The notes under the pieces are model-generated. The model saw nothing but the letters and a program-made list of their open reading frames with translations, did not search any database and had not been told where the DNA came from. The position numbers and the translations under genes are program-made. A DNA stretch of 9,875 nucleotides from Bacteroidia bacterium (GTDB taxonomy: Bacteria; Bacteroidota; Bacteroidia; Bacteroidales; Azobacteroidaceae): contig BNXB01000047.1 in NCBI GenBank assembly GCA_025999255.1, positions 1-9,875 on the forward strand. Direction: 5' to 3'. Below, piece after piece: positions 1 to 7,630 of this stretch; position 1 is the stretch's first letter; the number at the start of each line of letters is the position of its first letter.

Positions 1-1835
1 TATCGGAAGAAAAAACATTCATAAGCTATGAAAAAGTCAATCAATTGGTTACTGATTTATATCTGAGAACAAAGAGATGTAATGCACCTCTGGTCTGGTT
101 GTCTCACTTTTCTTCTTCTGCCATTACCGATGAAGCGGAAGGTACAAATGTGGAAGGAAACATAACAAACAGGTATAACACCGGAGACTGGAGCCCTACC
201 AGTATGCCTCAACCGAATACTGATATGTTCTGGAAAGGCATATACAATACGATACGCCGGGCAAATGTAATTCTTGCCGGAATTGAAAAATATAAAACTC
301 CCGATGATCCGCTTAATCCGGGTAATCTGCAGAAAAGAATCGGCGAAATTTATTTTATCAGAGGATATCTGCATTACTTGCTGGTACGTATGTATGGAGA
401 AGTTCCGTACTTGGATTATGTTGTTAATGCCAACCATTCGATGGATTTCAAGAAAGAATCGGTACATGCGATAGTTGAGAAAATCATAGCGGATGCCAAT
501 GAAGGAGCCAAGTATTTACCTTCGAATCATTGGGGTATTGAATTCGCCCGCGCCGATAAGGGCGCCTGTCTGGGACTTATTGCCATTGCCCGTTGGACAG
601 CTGCAACGCCATTGTATAACGGAGCTTCGCAGTATGGTTATAAGGGTAATCGCGTGTTTGAGTCCGAATATTCATATAATGTTTCCCGTTGGCAAAGCGC
701 TCGTGATGCGGCCAAGGCTTTGCTCGATCTCAAGGGCGATGACGGGAAATCACGTTATACATTATATTCTAAATATACTGCTACGGATTTTAACGATAGC
801 GGAGGGAAGGATTGTAACAATTCGACGGTATATAGGCGTCTCTGGGAGATGTATTATGATCTGGATGCATTCAGGAACGAATTTGTGTGGTTTGTTACAA
901 AAGATAAATCCGAAGGTTGGTTCGGAGATGTGTATCCTCCCAGTCGTGGCGGCGGATCACGCCAACAACCGGTACAGGAACAGGTAGATGAGTATGAGTA
1001 TATTGCTCCTAATGGGTATGGTTATCCGGTTTATAGCGACAGAGCTGTTTCCGACGGATACGACGATGGGGATCCCTATGTTTCCGTAAAGCGTGATCCG
1101 CGTTTTTATCGTGATATTGTTTTCCACGGAGCAACTTTCCGTGACGGAAGTAATAATCCTTCTTTGGTAAACACGGCGGAAGGAGCAAACAGGATAGGAG
1201 CGAGTAATGCCACCACTACCGGATATTATTTGCGTAAATACCTGCATGAAGCCTGGAATAGAAACGGAAGCGTTTCAATAAGTTGTCCGCCGATCTGGAG
1301 ATTACCGGAATTCATATACATTTATGTGGAAGCCGTCAATGAGACTACCGGCCCTAACCAGGAGATTTATAATCTTGTGAATTCCGTGAGAGAGCGTTCA
1401 TTTATGGCTCCAATGCCTCCCGAATGTATAACAAACAAAGAACTGATGAGGGATTATATTAAACGGGAACGTCGTGTCGAATTTTTTTATGAGAACAAGA
1501 GAGCCTTTGACTGCCGTTTATATCTGGAATCGACAAGTCAACCGGAAACAGAGAAAGAACAACAGTGGTTGACAGCCGGTTCTACCAATTCCGAACGTTC
1601 AAAAAATTACTGGAGTCAATATCATAAATCGTATCCGAAATGTCAACGCATGATTAATGGTATGAGACCGGAAGAAGATCCGGATGGTAAGATTGTAATA
1701 AACGATAAAAAATACAGAATGGAGCGGTATTGTGTCGAAATAAGGGTATTCGATACTCCTAGACACTATTATTGGCCGATTATGCAATCCGAATTACAAA
1801 AAGATCCGAGTCTTGTTCAGAATCCCGGATGGTAA
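1..1835 (+). CDS. SusD/RagB-family outer-membrane nutrient-binding lipoprotein, 5'-truncated by the window edge
   Basis: SusD-like proteins are surface lipoproteins that cap a SusC TonB-dependent transporter and bind glycans (or peptides, in RagB) before import across the outer membrane. The reading frame is already open at the window edge: the first full codon is at position 3 and encodes SEEKTFISYEKVNQ, typical SusD N-terminal sequence, ahead of the first possible start (TTG at 45). That TTG is therefore not the true start. About 610 residues are visible; the missing part should be the signal peptide with its lipidated cysteine and a few dozen residues. Family marks are the TPR-like core motif RGYLHYLLVRMYGEVP near 360-407, the late segment ERRVEFFYENKRAFDCRLY near 1465-1525, and the classic ending LVQNPGW. 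The gene ends just before a terminator and no glycoside hydrolase follows it, so it closes its transcription unit. The SusD family call is secure; the ligand cannot be told from sequence. Confidence 0.95.
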   Translation, partial: SEEKTFISYEKVNQLVTDLYLRTKRCNAPLVWLSHFSSSAITDEAEGTNVEGNITNRYNTGDWSPTSMPQPNTDMFWKGIYNTIRRANVILAGIEKYKTPDDPLNPGNLQKRIGEIYFIRGYLHYLLVRMYGEVPYLDYVVNANHSMDFKKESVHAIVEKIIADANEGAKYLPSNHWGIEFARADKGACLGLIAIARWTAATPLYNGASQYGYKGNRVFESEYSYNVSRWQSARDAAKALLDLKGDDGKSRYTLYSKYTATDFNDSGGKDCNNSTVYRRLWEMYYDLDAFRNEFVWFVTKDKSEGWFGDVYPPSRGGGSRQQPVQEQVDEYEYIAPNGYGYPVYSDRAVSDGYDDGDPYVSVKRDPRFYRDIVFHGATFRDGSNNPSLVNTAEGANRIGASNATTTGYYLRKYLHEAWNRNGSVSISCPPIWRLPEFIYIYVEAVNETTGPNQEIYNLVNSVRERSFMAPMPPECITNKELMRDYIKRERRVEFFYENKRAFDCRLYLESTSQPETEKEQQWLTAGSTNSERSKNYWSQYHKSYPKCQRMINGMRPEEDPDGKIVINDKKYRMERYCVEIRVFDTPRHYYWPIMQSELQKDPSLVQNPGW

Positions 1836-1881
1836 AGAAATATTCCTGAAGGAAGAGCTTTAGGCCTTTGTCTTAAAGTTT

Positions 1882-1949
1882 GTCGGGTTTGCGAAGTTCA
1901 ATGATAAGCAGATTTTTTAATGAACAACTTCAGCAAACCCGGCTTTTTT
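1882..1949 (+). terminator. Rho-independent terminator after the susD-like gene, between convergent genes
   Basis: The left arm at 1882-1898 (GTCGGGTTTGC then GAAGTT) pairs with the right arm at 1926-1943 (AACTTC, one bulged A, then GCAAACCCGGC), giving 11 + 6 base pairs with one G-U pair. Six Ts follow immediately at 1944-1949. The loop is unusually long, about 27 bases. The T-run is on the plus-strand side, so it serves the susD-like gene. Read from the other strand, the hairpin follows the stop of the phosphodiesterase gene but is not followed by a T-run, so termination in that direction is less certain. The last T bases overlap that gene's stop codon (1948-1950). Confidence 0.75.
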
Positions 1950-2721
1950 ATTGGGGTAATAATGATTTTAAGATTTCCGGTTTATCCGTTGTAATGAAAT
2001 CTATTTTCCGGTCAATCATTTCCTTCATTACTACAGGATCATTTACTGTCCAGACATTAGTAGTTAACTCTGATTCTTTCGCTTCTGTTATCCATTCGGG
2101 GTGTGTCTGGAATATTTTAAAGTGGTAGTCCAGACCGGTTAATCCGGCATTTTTGATTTCTGAAGGAGATAAATCGCCGTTCAGGTAAGCAATTTTTGCC
2201 TTGGGTTGGTATCGAAGTATTTCTTTGCAGATATTCAGGCTGAAGGAGATATATTCCGTCTGTTTTTCCATCCCGGATTTAGAAACCATCTCAGTGATGA
2301 TTTTTACAGCCTTATCTTCGATTTCTTTGGTGCTGTGAGGTTTGATTTCCAGTATTAACTTCGTATTCCTGTCCTTTTTCCCTTGTTTGAGATAGGATTT
2401 CAGGGTAGGCAATGTTTCTCCGTTTTTAATCTTCAGGTCTTTCAAGAGATTGAAAGGCGTTTTTTCAATGGTCAATAAACGGTCGTTCGGACCTTTTATT
2501 GTCGGATCGTGATTTACGACAGGAATTCCGTCGGAAGTAATTGAAACATCGAATTCCGAACCGTAAATATGGATTTCCTGGGTCTTTTTAAGAGAAAAGA
2601 CCGAATTCTGGGCGGAACCTTCACAATCCCAATAACCCCGGTGAGCAATGACCTGTGTTTGTGCAAAAACTTCGAAATTGCAAAGTACAGTTAGCAAAAT
2701 GAGGGGGAAATACCATTTCAT
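1948..2721 (-). CDS. exported glycerophosphodiester phosphodiesterase (GDPD family)
   Basis: GDPD enzymes hydrolyse glycerophosphodiesters, the deacylated products of phospholipids, to glycerol-3-phosphate and an alcohol, using a divalent metal ion. The 257-residue protein begins with a signal peptide (about residues 1-20, predicted cut FA|Q), so it should act in the periplasm; Cys14 is not in a good lipobox. The TIM-barrel signature is intact: HRG at 27-29 with catalytic His27, the metal ligands Glu56 and Asp58 in SEFDVSITSDG, the second catalytic His71 in VVNHDP, LEIKP at 124-128 supplying another acidic ligand (Glu125) and Lys127, and a late NVWTVND motif. Its ATG overlaps the lgt stop codon (ATGA, 2718-2721), so translation is likely coupled to lgt. 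It is the last gene of the minus-strand operon. The family assignment is strong; the exact phosphodiester substrate is not determined. Confidence 0.93.
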   Translation of the reverse strand: MKWYFPLILLTVLCNFEVFAQTQVIAHRGYWDCEGSAQNSVFSLKKTQEIHIYGSEFDVSITSDGIPVVNHDPTIKGPNDRLLTIEKTPFNLLKDLKIKNGETLPTLKSYLKQGKKDRNTKLILEIKPHSTKEIEDKAVKIITEMVSKSGMEKQTEYISFSLNICKEILRYQPKAKIAYLNGDLSPSEIKNAGLTGLDYHFKIFQTHPEWITEAKESELTTNVWTVNDPVVMKEMIDRKIDFITTDKPEILKSLLPQ

Positions 2722-3554
2722 TTTTTTTCGATTTTTTTATTTTGTGATAAAGAATATATAATAAAACCGGTTCCGATAACGGCAAACGGAATACTGAGAA
2801 CTTGTCCCATGTCTAATTGCATGAGTTTTTCAAATTCAACCTGACGTTCTTTAATGAATTCGATGAAGAACCGGAATCCGAAGATTAATGTAATCGTTAA
2901 ACCGAAGAAAAATCCCCGGTTTTGAAACAAACCGGTTCGTTTGTACAGATACCTGTTGATGAAAAATATAATCAGGTATGCAATTGCCTCGTACAATTGA
3001 GCCGGGTGCCTTGGAATGTTATCGACACGTTCGAAAACGAATGCCCAGGGAACTTCGGCCGGTTTTCCGATAATCTCCGAATTCATCAGATTACCCATCC
3101 GGATGCAAAAAGCGCTGATCGGAGTTACGATTGCAATGATATCCAGGGTTTTTATCAGGTTTTGTTTCGTTTTCAAGGAGTAGCAAACCAAGGCGATCAC
3201 CAGTCCGATAGCTCCTCCATGACTGGCTAATCCTCTATAACCGGAAAATTCGTATCCTCCTCCCGGTTTCGGAGCAATAGGAAAAATCATTTCCAGAGGA
3301 TTGGCTAAATAATACTCCGGTTCGTAGAACAGGCAATGCCCCAAACGGGCTCCGATAAAAATTCCGAAAAAGCAGTACCACGTTAACTTTTCCAGGTTGT
3401 CGAGTGGAATCTTGTTTTCGGCAAAAATCTTTTTGATAAGATAAAAAGCGAAGATTAATCCTCCTACAAACAAGATACCGTAATATTGGAGCGAGATCCC
3501 GAGTATTTTAAAAATCTCGGGATGGACATTCCAGTGTATATAGGATAAAATCAT
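2718..3554 (-). CDS. lgt: prolipoprotein diacylglyceryl transferase Lgt
   Basis: Lgt is the inner-membrane enzyme that moves a diacylglyceryl group from phosphatidylglycerol to the lipobox cysteine of prolipoproteins, the first step of lipoprotein maturation, releasing sn-glycerol-1-phosphate. The 278-residue protein is strongly hydrophobic with about seven membrane segments. Family motifs visible are YYG at 24-26, GARLGHCLFYEP at 68-79, GLASHGG at 108-114 with the essential His112, RMGNLMNSEIIG at 152-163 (the Lgt signature RxGNxxNxE), RHPAQLYEA at 182-190 and RFFIEFIKE at 228-236. Length is normal for the family. The ATG lies one base after the TAA stop of the upstream protease gene (TAA A ATG), and its own stop overlaps the start of the phosphodiesterase gene, so it is embedded in an operon. 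SusD-type surface lipoproteins such as the one encoded at the left of this window would be among its substrates (inference). Confidence 0.97.
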   Translation of the reverse strand: MILSYIHWNVHPEIFKILGISLQYYGILFVGGLIFAFYLIKKIFAENKIPLDNLEKLTWYCFFGIFIGARLGHCLFYEPEYYLANPLEMIFPIAPKPGGGYEFSGYRGLASHGGAIGLVIALVCYSLKTKQNLIKTLDIIAIVTPISAFCIRMGNLMNSEIIGKPAEVPWAFVFERVDNIPRHPAQLYEAIAYLIIFFINRYLYKRTGLFQNRGFFFGLTITLIFGFRFFIEFIKERQVEFEKLMQLDMGQVLSIPFAVIGTGFIIYSLSQNKKIEKK

Positions 3555-3555
3555 T

Positions 3556-5187
3556 TTATTTACCGGTTAGTAGTTTATCGTATTCTGTTTGATTTTCAAT
3601 GATTTCCAATGCTTTTTTGAGAGATTCGTTCTGTTGGTTGGCAATTTGAACGTATTCGTTCATATCCCAAAGGTCCCGTGCAATCAGACCTTTGATTTGC
3701 AGGGCGATTACGGATTTGGAGATATTAAATTCTTTCCGGTCTTTTTCACTGGTTCCCGTATCTTTGGCATCCGGTTCGCTTGTTTTCCGATCATCGATCA
3801 TCATATTGAACACTTCTTCCAGCATATTGTCGGTAACGGTAAACCTGGATTTAAAATCGTTGAAATTTTTATACTCTTTTTTATATTTTTCCCTGTTTTT
3901 ATCAACCAGATTCATGGCGTACCGGTAGATGAATCCGTTAGCGTATATTTCGCGCCAAACAGCGGTATTGTATGTCGTATCCAGGGGTACGAAATAATCA
4001 GGCATGATACCGCCTCCTCCGTAAACGGTACGTTTGTTTATTAAGGTATTATATTTCAGTGAATCAGGAAAATGAATGCTGTCTGCGCTAACCATTTCTC
4101 CATGATTATACCTTTCGATTAAATCTTTGTTATATGATTCCAGATTTCCGTTTTCATAAGGCTTTTGAATGGAACGGCCTGTTGGCGTATAATAACGGGC
4201 GGTAGTCAGGCGTATCATTGAACCGTCGGGCAATGGGATAGGACGTTGTACAAGGCCTTTTCCGAAAGAACGGCGGCCGACAATAACAGCTCTGTCCCAA
4301 TCCTGCACGGCTCCGGCGACAATTTCACTGGCGGATGCCGAGTATTCATCGACCAACAGGATCAATTTCCCGTTTTCGAAACTCCCTTTCGTTGTCGCCT
4401 GCGCATCTTCGCGGCGTTGATGTTCCCCTTCCGTATAAACGATTGTTTCTCGCTGTTTCAGGAATTCGTCGGCAATGTCGATGGCTGCATTGAGGTAACC
4501 TCCGCCGTTATTCTGCAAGTCAAAGATAAGATTTTCCATCCCCTTGGATTTCAAATCTTTAAATGCCTTTATAAATTCCTCGTGAGAGGTTGCTGCAAAA
4601 CGGTTGAGACGGATGTAACCGGTTTTATTATTAAGCATATAATAAGCATCCATACTGTAAACCGGTATTTTATCGCGGACAATTTTGAATTCTATTAAAC
4701 CAGGCACTCCGGAACGCTGAACTTTTACTCTTACCGTAGTTCCTTTAGGTCCTTTAAGTTTCCGCATGACATCGTTGGTCTTCATTTTTACTCCGGCTAT
4801 GAGGGTATCGTCAACTTCTATGATACGATCTCCCGCACGGATACCCACTTTTTCGGAAGGACCTCCGGATATAACCTGGATTACGTATAACGTGTCCGTC
4901 AACATGTTGAATTGGATTCCTATTCCATCAAAATTTCCCTGCAGAGGTTCGTTCATTTCTTTCACTTCTTCCGGATTGAGATAGTTTGAATGAGGATCCA
5001 ACTTTTCCAGCAGACCCACGATAGCATCTTCAACTAATTTATTTTCATTGACAGTGTCCACGTACAGATTTTGTATTGCATAAAGCGCCATATTGAGCTT
5101 ACGCATGTTCTGATTGTCGTTTCTCTGTCCGAAAGAACAGGAACAGAAAAGAACAGACAAGATCAATGAATAGAATACTTTGTTCAT
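3556..5187 (-). CDS. S41-family carboxy-terminal processing protease (CtpA/Prc-like) with PDZ domain
   Basis: S41 C-terminal processing proteases are exported serine proteases that trim or degrade envelope proteins from their C-termini, using a Ser-Lys dyad and a PDZ domain that binds the substrate tail. The 543-residue protein starts with an export signal (residues 1 to about 20). Cys15 and Cys17 sit near the cleavage site, but the lipobox is poor, so lipoprotein status is open. A PDZ domain spans about 87-170 (GIGIQF, then GIRAGDRIIEVDD). The catalytic core has NNGGG at 226-230, EYSASASEIVAGA with probable nucleophile Ser285, and RSFGKGLVQ with probable general base Lys310 and Gln314; the Ser-Lys spacing of 25 equals that in E. 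coli Prc. The last 130 residues include a charged linker (about 467-486) and a helical tail. The gene starts 12 bases after the coaD stop and ends one base before lgt, consistent with co-transcription. The physiological substrate is unknown. Confidence 0.95.
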   Translation of the reverse strand: MNKVFYSLILSVLFCSCSFGQRNDNQNMRKLNMALYAIQNLYVDTVNENKLVEDAIVGLLEKLDPHSNYLNPEEVKEMNEPLQGNFDGIGIQFNMLTDTLYVIQVISGGPSEKVGIRAGDRIIEVDDTLIAGVKMKTNDVMRKLKGPKGTTVRVKVQRSGVPGLIEFKIVRDKIPVYSMDAYYMLNNKTGYIRLNRFAATSHEEFIKAFKDLKSKGMENLIFDLQNNGGGYLNAAIDIADEFLKQRETIVYTEGEHQRREDAQATTKGSFENGKLILLVDEYSASASEIVAGAVQDWDRAVIVGRRSFGKGLVQRPIPLPDGSMIRLTTARYYTPTGRSIQKPYENGNLESYNKDLIERYNHGEMVSADSIHFPDSLKYNTLINKRTVYGGGGIMPDYFVPLDTTYNTAVWREIYANGFIYRYAMNLVDKNREKYKKEYKNFNDFKSRFTVTDNMLEEVFNMMIDDRKTSEPDAKDTGTSEKDRKEFNISKSVIALQIKGLIARDLWDMNEYVQIANQQNESLKKALEIIENQTEYDKLLTGK

Positions 5188-5199
5188 TTTTTTATATTA

Positions 5200-5670
5200 T
5201 TATTTAAGATAATTATTTATTTGCATCGTTTCCGGTACAAACTCACTCACATCTTTTCCATACGAAAGAAGCTCCCTCACGATGGACGAACTGATATGTG
5301 TGTGCTCGGGTTCCGTATATAAAACAAACGTTTCGATACCGGAAATCTTACGATTTACATCGGCAATATTTTTTTCATATTCAAAGTCATTGACGGAACG
5401 AATTCCGCGGAGAATGAAATTTGCGTTTACTTTTTGAGCAAAATCAACGGTCAGATTGTCATAACCGGTTACTTTTATCTTTTTGTTATCTTTAAAAATT
5501 CGGGAGATCATCTCCATCCGGTCTTCAAGGGAAAAAAATGTTTTTTTGTTCGGATTGATACCGATTGCGATGATAATTTCGTCCACTAATTTTAAACCTC
5601 TGTTAACAAGAGACAAATGCCCGATGGTAAAAGGGTCGAAAGTACCCGGAAATATAGCTATTTTTTTCAT
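5200..5670 (-). CDS. coaD: phosphopantetheine adenylyltransferase (CoaD)
   Basis: CoaD catalyses the penultimate step of coenzyme A synthesis, joining 4'-phosphopantetheine and ATP to make dephospho-CoA and pyrophosphate in the cytoplasm. From the chosen ATG the protein has 156 residues, normal for the family. It carries the nucleotidyltransferase motif [10 protein letters not shown] (9-18, with the T/HxGH box at 15-18), the conserved [12 protein letters not shown] (88-99) that binds substrate, and the second nucleotidyltransferase motif HISSSIVRE (125-133). The frame is open further upstream to an ATG at 5712, but that start would lie inside the 3' end of parE and add 14 residues before the family's standard [13 protein letters not shown] beginning; the ATG at 5668-5670 lies 10 bases after the parE stop and fits better. 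It sits between parE and the S41 protease in a tight same-strand run, so it is probably transcribed with them. Confidence 0.96.
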   Translation of the reverse strand: MKKIAIFPGTFDPFTIGHLSLVNRGLKLVDEIIIAIGINPNKKTFFSLEDRMEMISRIFKDNKKIKVTGYDNLTVDFAQKVNANFILRGIRSVNDFEYEKNIADVNRKISGIETFVLYTEPEHTHISSSIVRELLSYGKDVSEFVPETMQINNYLK

Positions 5671-5680
5671 TCTTTCATTT

Positions 5681-7543
5681 CTAAACGTCTTCTTCCAAAA
5701 CGAGATTATCAATAATAAAGTTCTGGCGTTCCATGGTATTTTTGCCCATATAGAATTCCAGCATTTCTTTTACGGCATCCTGTTTTTTCATCGTAACAGG
5801 ATCGAGTCGCAGGTCTTTTCCTATGAAATTTTTAAATTCGGAAGGAGAAATTTCTCCGAGACCTTTGAATCGTGTAATTTCCGGATTGGGACCTAATTTT
5901 TGGATTGCATCCAATCTTTCCTCTTCGGAATAACAATAAATTGTTTCTTTTTTATTCCTGACACGGAATAAAGGTGTTTGGAGGATGAACACATGGTTAT
6001 TTTTAATCAGATCCGGAAAAAATTGCAGGAAGAATGTGATGATCAGCAGGCGGATATGCATTCCGTCAACGTCGGCATCAGTTGCTATGATTACTTTGTT
6101 ATAACGTAAATCCTGTAAACCGTCCTCAATATTCAACGCAGCTTGTAGTAGGTTGAATTCTTCGTTTTCATAGACGATTCTTTTTGTTAATCCAAAGGTA
6201 TTCAGTGGTTTGCCGCGAAGGCTGAACACCGCCTGATAATTTGGGTCGCGGCTTTGTGTAATGGAGCCGCTGGCAGAATCTCCTTCGGTAATAAAGATAC
6301 AGGTTTCTTCCAGATTTTCTCCTTTTGTATCGTTGTAATGCAAGCGGCAGTCCCGCAATTTTTTGTTGTGTAGATTTGCCTTTTTAGCACGTTCACGGGC
6401 CAATTTGGTAACTCCGGCAATTGCTTTACGTTCTTTTTCGGATTCCAGGATCTTTTTCAGTAAAGCATCTGCAGTTTCTGTTGCCTTATGAAGATAGTTA
6501 TCCAGTTCTTTTTTAATAAAATCGCTGATAAATTTAGCTACGGAAGTACCACCGGGACCCATTTCCTTGGAACCCAGTTTCGTTTTTGTCTGGGATTCAA
6601 AAACGGGTTCTTCCACTTTTATACTGACGGCTCCGATGATTCCGCTACGGATATCGGCATATTCGAAATTTTTGTTGTAATATTCTTTGATGACCCGGGT
6701 CACTGCTTCGCGAAAAGCCGACAGGTGAGTTCCTCCCTGTATTGTATGCTGACCATTGACGAAAGAATAATATTCTTCTCCGTATTGATTTGCATGGGTG
6801 ATAACTAATTCGATGTCATCTCCTTGCAGGTGTATGATCGGATAAAGCGGATCCGAAGTCATGTATTCATTGAGCAGGTCAACCAACCCGTTTCTGGAAT
6901 GGTATTTTTTCCCGTTATAGTTGATTGTTAAGCCTGCATTCAAGAAGACATAATTTTTAAGCAGGCTTTCAACATATTCGTCTTTGTATTGGTAATCCCT
7001 GAACAATTCTTCGTCGGGAATAAAATTTACCAATGTCCCGTTAGGCTTATCGGTACGTTCTATCGGGCTGTTTTCTGTGATGTGGGCCCTGCTGTATTCC
7101 ACACATTTACTTTCCCCGTCGCGAAAACTTTGGACTAACATATAAGAAGAGAGCGCATTGACCGCTTTGATGCCGACTCCGTTTAAACCCACCGATTTTT
7201 TGAAAGCTTTGGAATCGTATTTTCCTCCGGTATTCATTTTGGACGAAACGTCTTCTACTTTTCCGAGTGGAATTCCGCGACCGTAGTCTCTGACGGTTAC
7301 AACACCCTCATCGATGGTGATATCGATACTTTTACCATATCCCATCATGTATTCGTCCATGGCATTATCCAGGACTTCTTTCAAAAGTACATATATACCA
7401 TCGTCGGCATACGATCCGTCGCCTAATTTGCCGATATACATTCCCGGGCGACGGCGGATATGTTCCCACCATTCGAGGGTTTTAATATTATCTTCTCCGT
7501 AATGGACTTCCTGTGTTGGTATTGAATTGATATTGTCTTCCAT
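5681..7543 (-). CDS. parE: DNA topoisomerase IV subunit B (ParE)
   Basis: ParE is the ATPase subunit of topoisomerase IV, which with ParC decatenates daughter chromosomes and relaxes supercoils. From the chosen ATG it has 620 residues. The N-terminal GHKL ATPase domain shows EVLDNAMDE (56-64), DYGRGIP (86-92) and [14 protein letters not shown] (119-132); QTKTKLGS (318-325) is the conserved ATP-contacting loop. The TOPRIM domain has ITEGDSASG (418-426), LRGKPLN (442-448) and [10 protein letters not shown] (489-498), with the metal-binding acidic residues in place, followed by RFKGLGEI (558-565). Length, the [17 protein letters not shown] start region and RFKGLGEI favour ParE over GyrB. An ATG seven codons upstream (7562-7564) is also in frame; I chose the later one because the extra MCSSKNK looks like leader sequence, but the choice is not certain. 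No parC is present in the window. It appears to be the first gene of the parE-coaD-protease-lgt-phosphodiesterase operon. Confidence 0.95.
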   Translation of the reverse strand: MEDNINSIPTQEVHYGEDNIKTLEWWEHIRRRPGMYIGKLGDGSYADDGIYVLLKEVLDNAMDEYMMGYGKSIDITIDEGVVTVRDYGRGIPLGKVEDVSSKMNTGGKYDSKAFKKSVGLNGVGIKAVNALSSYMLVQSFRDGESKCVEYSRAHITENSPIERTDKPNGTLVNFIPDEELFRDYQYKDEYVESLLKNYVFLNAGLTINYNGKKYHSRNGLVDLLNEYMTSDPLYPIIHLQGDDIELVITHANQYGEEYYSFVNGQHTIQGGTHLSAFREAVTRVIKEYYNKNFEYADIRSGIIGAVSIKVEEPVFESQTKTKLGSKEMGPGGTSVAKFISDFIKKELDNYLHKATETADALLKKILESEKERKAIAGVTKLARERAKKANLHNKKLRDCRLHYNDTKGENLEETCIFITEGDSASGSITQSRDPNYQAVFSLRGKPLNTFGLTKRIVYENEEFNLLQAALNIEDGLQDLRYNKVIIATDADVDGMHIRLLIITFFLQFFPDLIKNNHVFILQTPLFRVRNKKETIYCYSEEERLDAIQKLGPNPEITRFKGLGEISPSEFKNFIGKDLRLDPVTMKKQDAVKEMLEFYMGKNTMERQNFIIDNLVLEEDV

Positions 7544-7574
7544 TTTGTTTTTTGAACTGCACATTTTTTTGTTA

Positions 7575-7591
7575 CGTAGGGGCCTAAAATT
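7575..7591. repeat. imperfect half-copy of the adjacent palindrome arm
   Basis: CGTAGGGGCCTAAAATT at 7575-7591 matches the left arm of the neighbouring palindrome (from 7592) except for loss of one GTA unit and a C for T change. It lies as a direct repeat immediately before the palindrome. It could pair with the palindrome's right arm as an alternative fold, and suggests duplication or partial decay of a repeated element. Confidence 0.6.
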
Positions 7592-7627
7592 CGTAGTAGG
7601 GGCTTAAAATTTTAAGCCCCTACTACG
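7592..7627. repeat. perfect 36-base palindrome between the acetyltransferase gene and parE
   Basis: CGTAGTAGGGGCTTAAAA (7592-7609) is followed directly by its exact reverse complement (7610-7627), with no mismatch and no spacer. It starts three bases beyond the stop codon of the acetyltransferase gene and ends about 50 bases before the parE start. As RNA it would fold into a strong hairpin whose tip is A/U only. Neither side has an immediate T-run, so it is not a standard intrinsic terminator. It resembles a REP-type extragenic palindrome, and may still pause polymerase or protect the upstream transcript's 3' end (inference). Confidence 0.85.
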
Positions 7628-7630
7628 ATG

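Noticed and set aside
45..47. TTG at 45 as the start of the susD-like gene
   Set aside because: The frame is open to the window edge and the preceding codons already read as typical SusD N-terminal sequence; the signal peptide is missing, so the true start lies outside the window.
3589..4698. Long open frames on the plus strand opposite the S41 protease (3589-4044 and 4246-4698)
   Set aside because: They are antisense to a well-supported gene with intact catalytic motifs, and their translations are low-complexity Phe/Ile-rich sequence with no recognisable domain.
5671..5712. Upstream ATG extending CoaD by 14 residues
   Set aside because: It would overlap the end of parE and adds residues before the standard CoaD N-terminus; the ATG at 5670 fits family length and spacing.
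5483..5896. Plus-strand open frame spanning the coaD/parE junction
   Set aside because: It runs antisense to two recognised housekeeping genes and shows no family motif; judged a shadow of their codon use.
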